Positions 1 to 6,883 are shown, counted from the stretch's first letter. The stretch is 9,369 nt of DNA from Erythrobacteraceae bacterium CCH12-C2 (GCA_001556995.1 LSKF01000009.1:1-9369); one strand, 5' to 3'. The notes: generated by a model not told the origin, from the letters alone. Numbers and translations: made by a program.

Positions 1-49
1 CAAGCACCGACATCATAACCGATGCCGGGGAAAAGGGGCGGGCCATCCC

Positions 50-96
50 ATAAAGCCGAGGCGATCTTCAACAGGAACAAGGGCGAGGACGAATGA
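50..96 (+). pseudogene. OrfA C-terminal remnant of the IS3-family element
   Basis: Reading in frame with position 61 gives a tail KAEAIFNRNKGEDE followed by TGA at 94-96. From memory, OrfA proteins of this IS3 subgroup end this way. The TGA overlaps the OrfB ATG (93-95) in an ATGA arrangement, typical of coupled OrfA/OrfB translation. Upstream of about position 50 the frame no longer looks like OrfA, so the gene has lost its start and its DNA-binding part. The break point is estimated from loss of recognisable protein and could be several bases off. Confidence 0.65.
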
Positions 97-1190
97 TCGG
101 CCTCGAAGATCGCCAGGAAATTGCCCGAGACATCGAAGCGGCTTGCGATGCCGGTGCGCGCCTGAAGCCAGCGTGCGAACTCATGGGGATCAGCGCGCGT
201 ACCTTGCAGCGCTGGAAGGCCGGCCAAGGCCTGGAATCGGGCGATGGCAGGCCGCAGGCCGTGCGGCCGGCGCCAGCCCATGCGCTGAGTGATCGCGAAC
301 GTGCGCAGATCGTCAGCGTGGCCAACGAGCCGCGCTTCGCCGATCTGCCGCCGGCGCGCATCGTGCCGACGCTGGCTGACGAGGGCGTCTACATCGCCAG
401 CGAGTCCAGCTTCCGCCGCGTGCTGCGTGCGCAGGGGCAAATGAGTCACCGCGGGCGCGCCAAGGCACCACGCAAGGGCCGGCCACCGACCACTCACGTG
501 GCCACCGCGCCGCGACAGCTGTGGTGCTGGGACATGACGTTCCTGCCAAGGGATGTCGCCGGACGCTGGTTCTTCCTGTACCTCATCATGGACGTGTACA
601 GCCGCAAGATCGTGGGCTTCGAGGTGCACGAGGACGACGACTGCGACCACGCTGCGCGGCTCGTGCAGCGCACGGCGCTGGCCGAGGGCATTCACGCCAT
701 GCCGCGTGACGAGCGACCCGTACTGCACCGCGACAACGGCGCCACGCTGAAGGCCACCACCGTGCTGGCCATGCTGTGGTGGCTGGGCGTGAAACCGTCG
801 TACTCACGGCCCCGCGTGAGCGACGACAACGCCTTCGTCGAAAGCCTGTTCCGCACGGCGAAGTACCGGCCGGAGTTCCCAGAAAAGGGCTTTACGGATC
901 TGTGCGCCGCGCGCGAGTGGGCGCGCCAATTCGTGCATTGGTACAACCACGATCACAGGCACAGCGGCATCCGCTACGTCAGCCCGGCACAGCGCCATGA
1001 AGGCCACGACGTCGCGATCCTTGCGGCTCGGCACCAGGTCTACCTCCAGGCTCGCGAACGCAACCCCGCGCGCTGGTCACGCGGCACACGCGACTGGTCG
1101 CACATCCGGGCCGTTACCCTCAACCCTGAACGCGACTCTGTGGTCACAACGGCTGTGAGCCGAGGAGACATTCAGCCGATTGCTGCGTGA
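93..1190 (+). CDS. IS3-family transposase OrfB, DDE integrase type
   Basis: This 365-residue transposase has an N-terminal helix-turn-helix region (about residues 22-44, containing ACELMGISARTLQRWK) and an rve-type catalytic core (about 140-305). The acidic triad is visible: D147 in WCWDMTF, D214 in LHRDNG and E250 in NAFVESLF. D214 and E250 are separated by 35 residues, as expected for DD(35)E enzymes. The WYNHDHRHSGIRYVSPAQRH block is the usual IS3-family C-terminal signature. Length is normal, so OrfB itself looks intact. In intact IS3 elements a fused OrfAB made by frameshifting is normally the active transposase; OrfA is broken here, so activity is doubtful. The start at 93 overlaps the OrfA stop. 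The gene is oriented toward the chn genes. Confidence 0.94.
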   Translation: MIGLEDRQEIARDIEAACDAGARLKPACELMGISARTLQRWKAGQGLESGDGRPQAVRPAPAHALSDRERAQIVSVANEPRFADLPPARIVPTLADEGVYIASESSFRRVLRAQGQMSHRGRAKAPRKGRPPTTHVATAPRQLWCWDMTFLPRDVAGRWFFLYLIMDVYSRKIVGFEVHEDDDCDHAARLVQRTALAEGIHAMPRDERPVLHRDNGATLKATTVLAMLWWLGVKPSYSRPRVSDDNAFVESLFRTAKYRPEFPEKGFTDLCAAREWARQFVHWYNHDHRHSGIRYVSPAQRHEGHDVAILAARHQVYLQARERNPARWSRGTRDWSHIRAVTLNPERDSVVTTAVSRGDIQPIAA

Positions 1191-1207
1191 CAGAGGCGAC
1201 AAGTAGC

Positions 1208-1237
1208 TTGACGCGCGCCGCAATGCCTCCGAATAAT
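1208..1237 (+). promoter_or_regulatory. Candidate hybrid promoter for chnC: IS-borne -35, flanking -10
   Basis: TTGACG (1208-1213, five of six to TTGACA) and AATAAT (1232-1237, five of six to TATAAT) are separated by 18 bases. Transcription would begin near 1244, about 28 bases before the chnC start. In IS3-family elements such as IS911 the right end carries an outward -35 box, normally completed by a -10 in the left end when the ends join in a circle. Here a -10-like sequence lies in the DNA beyond the likely IS end. The boxes are seen directly; their use as a promoter is inferred. Confidence 0.5.
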
Positions 1238-1271
1238 CAGTCGCTGCTCACCACAACCGAAGGAGACATGC

Positions 1272-2174
1272 ATGGGTACTTCACCCCAATCCGATTTTCT
1301 GCGCGCGCTGTACCAGTCCTGGTCAGACCGCATGGCCGCCAACCCCGCGATGACCCTCGCCGACCTGCGCAGCCTGTTCGACGAGTGGCATCAACCCACG
1401 CTCGAGCCTGAAGGCGTGACCTACAAGTCGGACGTGCTCGCCGGCGTGGAAGCCATCTGGGCCCTGCCCCATGGCGCAGACACCAAGAAGGTCATCCTGT
1501 ACACGCACGGCGGCGGCTTTGCCGTGGGCTCGGCCGCCAGCCATCGCAAGCTGGCCGGTCACCTGGCCAAGCATCTGGGCGCGACCGCGGTGGTGATCGA
1601 CTACCGCCGGGCGCCCGAGCATCCGTATCCGGCCCAGATCGAGGATTCGACGGCTGTCTACAAAGAACTGCTGGCGCGTGGCTTCAAAGCAGCCGACATC
1701 GTCACCAGCGGCGACTCGGCGGGCGGCAACCTGGCCATCTCCACGGTGCTGAAGCTGCGCCAGGACGGCGTGGCGCTGCCGGGCGCGGTGATTGCCTTTT
1801 CGCCCTGGCTCGACATGGAGCATGTCGGCAAGACGCTGCAGACCAACGCGGCCACCGACGCCCTGGTCAGCAAGGCCGTTCTGGAGGGCATGTCGGGCAT
1901 GTTCCTGGGCGAGAAGGGCTCACGCACCGACCCGCTGGCCAATCCGCTGAAGGCCGACTACACGGGCTTTCCGCGCCTGTACATCAACGCCGGCAGTGCC
2001 GAAACCCTGCTGGACAACGCGCAAGACCTGGAGCGCATCGCCAAGGCGGCGGGCGTGAACGTCACGCTATCGGTGGTGGACGGCATGCAGCACGTCTTCC
2101 CGTTCCTGGCGGGTCGCGCCCCCGAGGCCGACGACGAGCTGCGGCGCATTGCCCAGTGGTTCAAGGGCGCCTGA
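1272..2174 (+). CDS. chnC: Epsilon-caprolactone hydrolase, HSL-type alpha/beta hydrolase
   Basis: This 300-residue cytoplasmic alpha/beta hydrolase of the hormone-sensitive-lipase family should open epsilon-caprolactone to 6-hydroxyhexanoate. The oxyanion-hole motif HGGGF is at residues 79-83 and the nucleophile elbow GDSAGG at 147-152, with S149 as nucleophile. E244 in GSAETLLD is the likely acid, as in HSL members that use Glu, and H274 in GMQHVFPF is the likely base. Substrate is inferred from position next to chnB; the fold alone only says esterase/lipase. The start is ATG 1272, 5 bases after AGGAGA (1261-1266). A nearer ATG at 1268 is out of frame and only 1 base from that site. It is the first pathway gene after the IS and ends in TGA 120 bases before chnB. 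Confidence 0.87.
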   Translation: MGTSPQSDFLRALYQSWSDRMAANPAMTLADLRSLFDEWHQPTLEPEGVTYKSDVLAGVEAIWALPHGADTKKVILYTHGGGFAVGSAASHRKLAGHLAKHLGATAVVIDYRRAPEHPYPAQIEDSTAVYKELLARGFKAADIVTSGDSAGGNLAISTVLKLRQDGVALPGAVIAFSPWLDMEHVGKTLQTNAATDALVSKAVLEGMSGMFLGEKGSRTDPLANPLKADYTGFPRLYINAGSAETLLDNAQDLERIAKAAGVNVTLSVVDGMQHVFPFLAGRAPEADDELRRIAQWFKGA

Positions 2175-2191
2175 GCTCCAGTTAGCCAAGA

Positions 2192-2215
2192 CCCCGAGGC
2201 CGAGGAGCCTTGGGG
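2192..2215 (+). terminator. Hairpin between chnC and chnB, weak terminator or attenuator
   Basis: A 9-bp stem (CCCCGAGGC, 2192-2200, with GCCTTGGGG, 2207-2215, one G-U pair) encloses a 6-base loop. It is followed by AAATTTTCC, which holds only four T residues. It begins 18 bases after the chnC stop. The shape suits a weak intrinsic terminator, or a stem that protects or separates mRNA segments so that chnC and chnB are made in different amounts. I saw no convincing promoter between it and chnB. Confidence 0.5.
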
Positions 2216-2294
2216 AAATTTTCCTCATTGCAACAACGCAGGCCACTACGTCGCCGCCAGGCGCAGCTGTGGCCGCAACTTAGAGAGACTCACC

Positions 2295-3890
2295 ATGAAA
2301 AACACCAAACATCTGGACGCAATCGTCATCGGCGCCGGCTTTGGCGGCATGTACATGCTGAAAAAGCTGCGCGACGAGCAGGGCCTGAAAGTGCGCGTCT
2401 TCGACAAGGCCGGCGGCGTGGGCGGCACCTGGTACTGGAACCGCTACCCCGGCGCGCTGTCGGACACCGAGACCTTTGTTTACTGCTATTCGTGGGATAA
2501 AGAGCTGCTGCAGGAGATGCACATCACCACGCGCTATGTGACGCAGCCGCAAATCCTGTCGTATCTGGAGCATGTGGCCGACCGCTACAACCTGCGCCCC
2601 GACATTCAGCTGAACACCGGCGTCACGGCCGCGCACTTCAACGAAACCACCAACCTGTGGGAAGTGAAAACCGACACCGGCGAGGCCTACACCGCCAAGT
2701 TTTTGGTGACCGCGCTGGGCCTGCTGTCGGCCACCAACGTCCCCAAGATCAAGGGCCTGGACACCTTCCAGGGCGAGTGGCTGCACACCGGCAACTGGCC
2801 CGAAGGCGTGCAATACGACGGCAAGCGCGTGGGCGTGATTGGCACGGGCTCCACCGGCACCCAGGTCATCACCGCCATTGCGCCCAAGGTGGGCCATCTG
2901 ACGGTGTTCCAACGCTCGCCCCAGTACAGCGTGCCCGCGGGCAACGGCCCGGTCACGCCCGAATACGTGGCAGAGGTGAAGAAGAACTACGACGAGATCT
3001 GGGAGCAGGTGAAGGGCTCGGTGGTGGCCTTTGGCTTCAAGGAGAGCACCGTGTCGGCCATGAGCGTGTCGGAAGAAGAGCGCCAGGCCGTGTTCCAGAA
3101 AGCCTGGGACAACGGCGGCGGTTTCCGCTTCATGTTCGAAACCTTCTGCGACATCGCCACCGATGAGCGCGCCAACAAGGCGGCGCAAGACTTCATCCGC
3201 GGCAAGATTGCCGAAATCGTCAAGGACCCCGAGACGGCGCGCAAGCTCATGCCGCAAGACCTGTACGCCAAGCGCCCTTTGTGCGACAGCGGCTACTACG
3301 CCACCTACAACCGGCCCAATGTCGATCTGGTCGATGTCAAGGCCAACCCGATTGTCGAAATCACCCCCAAGGGCGTGAAAACCACCGATGGCGTGGAGCA
3401 CGAACTGGACATGCTGATTTTTGCCACCGGCTTTGATGCGGTGGATGGCAACTACACCAAGATCGACATCCGTGGCCGCAATGGCCTGACGATTCAAGAG
3501 CAATGGAAATCGGGCCCCAGCAGCTACATGGGCGTGGCCAATGCCAACTTCCCCAACATGTTCATGGTGCTGGGCCCCAACAGCCCGTTCACCAACCTGC
3601 CGCCGTCGATTGAGAGCCAGGTCGAGTGGATTGCCGCGCTGATCAAGGATGTGAACGCCAAGGATCTGAAAACCGTGGAAGCCACCACCGAGGCCGAAGC
3701 CGGTTGGACCAAAACCTGCCACGACATCGCCCACATGACGCTGTTCCCCAAGGCCGACTCCTGGATTTTTGGCGCCAACATCCCGGGCAAAACCAACACC
3801 GTGTATTTCTACATGGCCGGCCTCGGCGCTTACCGGCAAGAGCTGTCTGCAGTGCAAAACAAGGGCTACGAGGGTTTCGTATTCCAGTAA
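2295..3890 (+). CDS. chnB: Cyclohexanone monooxygenase, type I Baeyer-Villiger FAD enzyme
   Basis: ChnB uses NADPH and O2 to convert cyclohexanone to epsilon-caprolactone. The 531-residue protein closely matches, from memory, Acinetobacter cyclohexanone monooxygenase (about 543 residues) along its whole length. The FAD Rossmann motif GAGFGG is at 13-18 and the Baeyer-Villiger fingerprint FxGxxxHxxxWP at 158-169 (F158, G160, H164, W168, P169). The NADPH Rossmann motif GTGSTG is at 183-188, with R207 and K326 placed to contact the 2'-phosphate. R327 in AKRPLCDSGYY is the conserved catalytic arginine, and ATGF sits at 377-380. GPNSPFTN (427-434) differs by one residue from the GPNGPFTN I recall in the Acinetobacter enzyme. 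The start at 2295 has only a modest purine-rich site (AGAGA, about 2284-2288). chnA follows after 36 bases, so they are probably co-transcribed. Confidence 0.95.
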   Translation: MKNTKHLDAIVIGAGFGGMYMLKKLRDEQGLKVRVFDKAGGVGGTWYWNRYPGALSDTETFVYCYSWDKELLQEMHITTRYVTQPQILSYLEHVADRYNLRPDIQLNTGVTAAHFNETTNLWEVKTDTGEAYTAKFLVTALGLLSATNVPKIKGLDTFQGEWLHTGNWPEGVQYDGKRVGVIGTGSTGTQVITAIAPKVGHLTVFQRSPQYSVPAGNGPVTPEYVAEVKKNYDEIWEQVKGSVVAFGFKESTVSAMSVSEEERQAVFQKAWDNGGGFRFMFETFCDIATDERANKAAQDFIRGKIAEIVKDPETARKLMPQDLYAKRPLCDSGYYATYNRPNVDLVDVKANPIVEITPKGVKTTDGVEHELDMLIFATGFDAVDGNYTKIDIRGRNGLTIQEQWKSGPSSYMGVANANFPNMFMVLGPNSPFTNLPPSIESQVEWIAALIKDVNAKDLKTVEATTEAEAGWTKTCHDIAHMTLFPKADSWIFGANIPGKTNTVYFYMAGLGAYRQELSAVQNKGYEGFVFQ

Positions 3891-3897
3891 ATGCGCA

Positions 3898-3909
3898 TTT
3901 TTTAAAAAA
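3898..3909. repeat. T6A6 perfect palindrome between chnB and chnA
   Basis: Six T residues directly followed by six A residues stand out in otherwise GC-rich DNA, 7 bases after the chnB stop and 6 bases before the chnA ribosome-binding site. Too weak and loop-less for a terminator hairpin; it may simply keep the chnA translation start region unstructured. Confidence 0.6.
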
Positions 3910-3926
3910 CCAACCAAGGAGACAAC

Positions 3927-4679
3927 ATGAAACGCGTAGAAAACAAAGTGATTTTGGTGACCGGCGGTGCCATGGGCATGGGCCGCTCGCACAGCGAGCT
4001 GCTGGCAGCGCAAGGCGCCTGGGTGTTCGTGGCCGACGTGAACGCAGCCGAAGGGCAAGCCACCGTGGACAGCATCCGCAAAAACGGTGGCAAGGCCGAC
4101 TTTTTGCAGCTGGATGTGACACAAGAAGCCCAATGGAACGCCGCGCTGGCGCAAATCACAGAGCGTGCAGGCCGTCTGGATGTGCTGGTGAACAACGCCG
4201 GCATTCTGATCCTCAAGCCCATGCAAGACACGACCAACGACGAGTGGGATCGCGTCTTCGATGTGAACGTGCGCGGCCTGTTCATCGGCACCCGTGCGGC
4301 GGTGCCGCTGATGCAAAAGGCCGGCGGCGGCACCATCGTCAACGTGTCGTCGATTTACGGCCTGGTCGGTGCCCCCGGTGCCAGCGCCTATGAAGCCTCC
4401 AAGGGCGCGGTCCGCCTGTTCACCAAGTCTTGCGCCGTGGATCTGGCACCGTTCAATATCCGCGTCAACTCGGTGCACCCCGGCGTGATTGAGACCCAGA
4501 TGACCAAGGCCATGCTGGACGACCCGGTCATCCGCCCGGCACTGCTCGGCCCCACGCTGCTCAAGCGCCCCGCGCAACCGATCGAGGTGTCACAGGCCGT
4601 GCTGTTCCTGGCCTCGGACGAATCATCGTTCGTGCATGGCGCAGAACTGGTCGTTGACGGCGGCTACACGGCCAATTGA
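3927..4679 (+). CDS. chnA: Cyclohexanol dehydrogenase, short-chain dehydrogenase/reductase
   Basis: This 250-residue classical SDR should oxidise cyclohexanol to cyclohexanone, the first pathway step. The cofactor motif TGGAMGMG lies at residues 12-19, NNAG at 89-92 and N114 at the usual catalytic asparagine position. The active site is S142, Y155 and K159 (YEASK). D37 at the end of the second strand (VADVN) favours NAD over NADP. The PGVIET segment and C-terminal DGGYTAN are typical of the family. Length is normal. The start is fixed by a strong AAGGAGA (3916-3922) 4 bases before the ATG. SDR sequence alone does not fix the substrate; the assignment comes from its place directly behind chnB and the completeness of the pathway around it. 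Confidence 0.9.
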   Translation: MKRVENKVILVTGGAMGMGRSHSELLAAQGAWVFVADVNAAEGQATVDSIRKNGGKADFLQLDVTQEAQWNAALAQITERAGRLDVLVNNAGILILKPMQDTTNDEWDRVFDVNVRGLFIGTRAAVPLMQKAGGGTIVNVSSIYGLVGAPGASAYEASKGAVRLFTKSCAVDLAPFNIRVNSVHPGVIETQMTKAMLDDPVIRPALLGPTLLKRPAQPIEVSQAVLFLASDESSFVHGAELVVDGGYTAN

Positions 4680-4696
4680 TCGTCAACCGCAACGCG

Positions 4697-4726
4697 CCGG
4701 ACTCAAGCCGCGAGCGGGTAGTCCGG
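4697..4726 (+). other. Intergenic hairpin between chnA and the barrel gene
   Basis: CCGGACT (4697-4703) and AGTCCGG (4720-4726) form a perfect 7-bp stem, and CCG/CGG inside the loop can add a small inner stem (4708-4717). No T run follows. It may stabilise or mark a processing point in the mRNA between chnA and the outer-membrane gene; a terminator role is unlikely without U residues. Confidence 0.4.
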
Positions 4727-4755
4727 GGCGTCGCTGCAAGCACAAGACCCCCATC

Positions 4756-4761
4756 AGGAGA
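4756..4761 (+). promoter_or_regulatory. Ribosome-binding site that sets the barrel-protein start
   Basis: AGGAGA lies 7 bases before ATG 4769. The same frame is open from 4676, but an upstream start would put 31 hydrophilic residues before the signal peptide and has no comparable site. The 4769 start gives a proper signal peptide at the very N-terminus. Confidence 0.8.
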
Positions 4762-4768
4762 CAAACCA

Positions 4769-5659
4769 ATGAAGCAATTTTTCAAGCGACTGGCACCCCT
4801 GGCCACCGCACTGGCTGCCCTCGCGCAGGCCGGCACGGCCAGCGCCATCGAACTTGACGCCGGTGACTACACACCGCTGCCGGCCGGCACCACCGCGCTG
4901 GTGGTCTATGGCCAGCACACCACGCGCGACAAGCTATACAGCCAGGGCAACCGGCAGGCGATCAACCCGCAGCTGGACTCCACCGTGGGCATCTTGCGCG
5001 GTGTGCGCTTCATGGAAGTGGGCGGCCTCATCATCGACCCGCAGTTTCTGCTGCCCTTTGGCCGGCTCAGCGCCAAGGACGACATTGCGGGCCTGGGCTC
5101 GAAAAGCAGCGTGGGCGACCTGATCCTCGCGTCCGCAATCTGGTTCACCAAACCCGGTGACAAGAACCACTTCGCCATCACGCCTTACCTGTGGCTGCCG
5201 ACCGGCTCGTATGACCGCAACCAGTCTTTGGGCCTGGGCGAAAACCGCTACAAGTTTGCGCTGCAGGCTGGCGGCATCGTGCAACTGGCGCCCGGCATCC
5301 ACTGGGACTACGCCGGTGACGTGACGCTCTTTGGCAAGAACGACGACTTCAACAACGGCGCGGGCGGCAGAACCGAGATGAAGCAAAAGCCGCTGTACCA
5401 GCTGCAGACCCATTTGCGCTACCAGCTCAGCCCGACGCTGGACCTGCGCGCTGCCCTGTTCCACACCTTCGGTGGCGAGACCAAGGTGGGCGGCGTGGAC
5501 CAGAACAACCGCCAGTCCACCACCAAGTTCAACGTGGGCACCGCGTGGTTCATGCAGCCCGACCTGCAGTTGATCGCCACCTATGGCCGCGACATCCATG
5601 TGCGCGAAGGCTTCAAGGCCAACAACCAGATCAACCTGCGCCTGCTGAAGCTGTATTGA
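4769..5659 (+). CDS. Outer-membrane beta-barrel protein, phenol/MetA-degradation family
   Basis: The 296-residue product begins with a clear Sec signal peptide: MKQFFKR, then an Ala/Leu-rich core, then likely cleavage after GTASA at about residue 26. The mature part has alternating hydrophobic/polar strands, many Gly, Asn and aromatic residues, almost no Cys, and ends in an aromatic residue (LLKLY), as expected for an outer-membrane barrel. Phrases such as GDYTPLPAGTTALVVYG and TPYLWLPTGSY resemble the Phenol_MetA_deg family (PF13557/COG4313), often found in aromatic and cyclic-compound degradation clusters. The substrate is unknown for most of the family. Lying between chnA and chnD, it most likely helps cyclohexanol, cyclohexanone or an intermediate cross the outer membrane; that is inference. 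It starts 89 bases after chnA. Confidence 0.85.
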   Translation: MKQFFKRLAPLATALAALAQAGTASAIELDAGDYTPLPAGTTALVVYGQHTTRDKLYSQGNRQAINPQLDSTVGILRGVRFMEVGGLIIDPQFLLPFGRLSAKDDIAGLGSKSSVGDLILASAIWFTKPGDKNHFAITPYLWLPTGSYDRNQSLGLGENRYKFALQAGGIVQLAPGIHWDYAGDVTLFGKNDDFNNGAGGRTEMKQKPLYQLQTHLRYQLSPTLDLRAALFHTFGGETKVGGVDQNNRQSTTKFNVGTAWFMQPDLQLIATYGRDIHVREGFKANNQINLRLLKLY

Positions 5660-5664
5660 TCGCG

Positions 5665-5695
5665 CAGGCGGCCGCCGGGCACCGACGGCCGCCTG
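5665..5695 (+). terminator. Perfect 10-bp GC hairpin after the barrel gene
   Basis: CAGGCGGCCG (5665-5674) and CGGCCGCCTG (5686-5695) are perfect reverse complements around an 11-base loop, starting 6 bases after the stop codon. The stem is very stable, but the bases after it (AAGAATTGG) contain no U tract. It could be a pause or processing stem, a Rho-assisted end, or a 3' protector of the chnC-chnB-chnA-barrel message, with chnD-chnE transcribed partly from elsewhere. Confidence 0.5.
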
Positions 5696-5716
5696 AAGAA
5701 TTGGATGGCTCAGTTA

Positions 5717-5765
5717 TAGCAAGCTGCCATTAGGCGATGGCCGCTGCGATGTAGCGTCTGCCATT
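5717..5765 (+). promoter_or_regulatory. Direct repeat upstream of chnD, candidate activator site
   Basis: TAGCAAGCTGCCATT (5717-5731) and TAGCGTCTGCCATT (5752-5765) repeat in the same direction, 34-35 bases apart. A -10-like GATACT (5778-5783, four of six) lies so that the right repeat falls about where a -35 box would be. AraC/XylS-type activators bind direct repeats, and the proximal one commonly overlaps the -35 position, so this is a plausible ChnR site for chnD-chnE. The spacing is wider than in the best-known XylS promoter, and I see no copy before chnB. Confidence 0.35.
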
Positions 5766-5799
5766 TTTTGAAATCCAGATACTCAAGGAAACACACACC

Positions 5800-6852
5800 A
5801 TGCGCTGTTATTGCGTGATGCACCATTCAAAGCCGCTTGAACTCGTCGAGCGTGAGACTCCGCAGCCCGTGGAAACCGAGGTGCTTGTGCGGGTGAAGGC
5901 CGCTGGCCTTTGCCACACGGACCTGCACATCTGGGAGGGCTTTTACGACCTGGGAGGCGGCAAGCGGCTGAACCTGGCGGACCGGGGCATCAAGCCGCCC
6001 ATCATCCTCAGCCACGAAATCTGTGGCGAGGTGGTATCGGCCGGTGCGGACGCTGGTGAGGTCAAGGTGGGTGGCCGCTTCCTGATCCATCCCTGGATCG
6101 GTTGCGGTGAATGCCCCACCTGCCTGCGCGGCGACGAGAATCTCTGCCTGAAGGGCCGCGCCCTTGGCGTGGCACGCCCCGGTGGTTTTGCCGACTACGT
6201 GATCGTTCCCCACCCGCGCTACCTGGTCAACATCGACGGCCTGGACGAGGCCGAGGCAGCGCCTCTGGCCTGCGCGGGCGTGACGACCTACAGCGCCATC
6301 AAGAAGCTGGGCGACGGCATCCACCATGAGCCCGTCGTCATCATCGGTGCCGGCGGCCTGGGCCTGATGGCCATCGAGGTGCTCAAGGCCCTGGGAGGCA
6401 AAGGCGCCATCGTGGTGGACATCGACCCTGCCAAGCGCGAAGCCGCATTGGCCGCTGGCGCGCTGTCGGTGATCGACGGCAAGGCGGCCGATGCGGCCAG
6501 CCAGATCATCGCGGCGACCGAAGGCGGTGCCGGCCAGATTCTGGACCTGGTGGGCTCGGCCCCGACTGTCTCGCTGGCGATGCAAAGTGCCCGCCGCGGC
6601 GGACACATCGTCATCTGCGGGCTTATGGGTGGTGACCTGACCATCTCGCTGGCGACCATCCCGCTGCGCCCGCTGTGCATCGAGGGCAGCTACGTCGGCA
6701 CCCTGTCCGAACTGCGAGAGCTGGTGGAACTGGTCAAGCGCAGCGGCATGAAGTCGATTCCGGTGTCGCGCCGCCCGATGGCCCAGGTGAACCAGGCCAT
6801 TGACGACCTGCACCACGGCAAGGTGATCGGGCGTGCCGTACTGATCCCATGA
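5800..6852 (+). CDS. chnD: 6-hydroxyhexanoate dehydrogenase, zinc-dependent alcohol dehydrogenase
   Basis: This 350-residue medium-chain zinc dehydrogenase should oxidise 6-hydroxyhexanoate to 6-oxohexanoate. The catalytic-zinc ligands are C38 (GLCHTDLH), H72 with E73 (SHEICG) and C158. The structural-zinc cysteines C102, C105, C108 and C116 are all present. The cofactor motif GAGGLG is at 183-188, and D207 at the end of the next strand (VVDIDP) favours NAD. The opening MRCYCVMHH and the YDLGGGK block (about 49-55) resemble the Acinetobacter ChnD I recall. The start at 5800 follows AAGGAA (5785-5790) by 9 bases. The stop codon lies inside a 12-bp tandem duplication. chnE begins 31 bases later, so the two are surely co-transcribed. 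Confidence 0.9.
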   Translation: MRCYCVMHHSKPLELVERETPQPVETEVLVRVKAAGLCHTDLHIWEGFYDLGGGKRLNLADRGIKPPIILSHEICGEVVSAGADAGEVKVGGRFLIHPWIGCGECPTCLRGDENLCLKGRALGVARPGGFADYVIVPHPRYLVNIDGLDEAEAAPLACAGVTTYSAIKKLGDGIHHEPVVIIGAGGLGLMAIEVLKALGGKGAIVVDIDPAKREAALAAGALSVIDGKAADAASQIIAATEGGAGQILDLVGSAPTVSLAMQSARRGGHIVICGLMGGDLTISLATIPLRPLCIEGSYVGTLSELRELVELVKRSGMKSIPVSRRPMAQVNQAIDDLHHGKVIGRAVLIP

Positions 6853-6863
6853 CTGATCCCATG
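6840..6863. repeat. Perfect 12-bp tandem duplication over the chnD stop codon
   Basis: ACTGATCCCATG occurs twice head to tail (6840-6851 and 6852-6863). The first copy encodes the last chnD codons and most of the TGA; the second repeats both the coding end and a TGA beyond it. chnD keeps its stop in either form. The shared junction looks like a replication-slippage event that lengthened the chnD-chnE gap from 19 to 31 bases. Confidence 0.85.
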
Positions 6864-6883
6864 AGTTTCTGAAAGAGCACACC

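Larger units (their letters stand above)
50..1222 (+). mobile_element. IS3-family insertion sequence, truncated at its left end
   Basis: The element is recognised by its intact OrfB transposase and by a short remnant of OrfA just upstream. The OrfA reading frame is recognisable only for its last 14 or so codons (about 50-96). To the left the same frame reads unfamiliar residues and meets a TAA at 16-18, so the left inverted repeat and most of OrfA are absent. The right boundary is placed by inference: the bases after the OrfB stop, including TTGACG at 1208-1213, look like the right terminal repeat of this IS group, with a terminal CA at 1221-1222. With only one end the element cannot move by itself, although its transposase could act on other copies. 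I could not assign an IS name. The 49 bases to its left hold nothing I recognise. Confidence 0.75.

Noticed and set aside
1..1222. Left boundary of a complete composite transposon
   Set aside because: Only one damaged IS is visible, its left end is missing, and no matching IS copy or target-site repeat is seen at the right end of the window.
2280..4577. A 765-codon open frame on the minus strand opposite chnB and chnA
   Set aside because: It runs antisense across two well-supported genes and the gap between them. It is rich in His, Gly, Ala and Val with no recognisable domain, as expected from the complement of high-GC codon use.
4676..4768. Upstream extension of the barrel-protein frame
   Set aside because: It would bury the signal peptide 31 residues in and overlaps the chnA stop; the AGGAGA at 4756-4761 supports ATG 4769.
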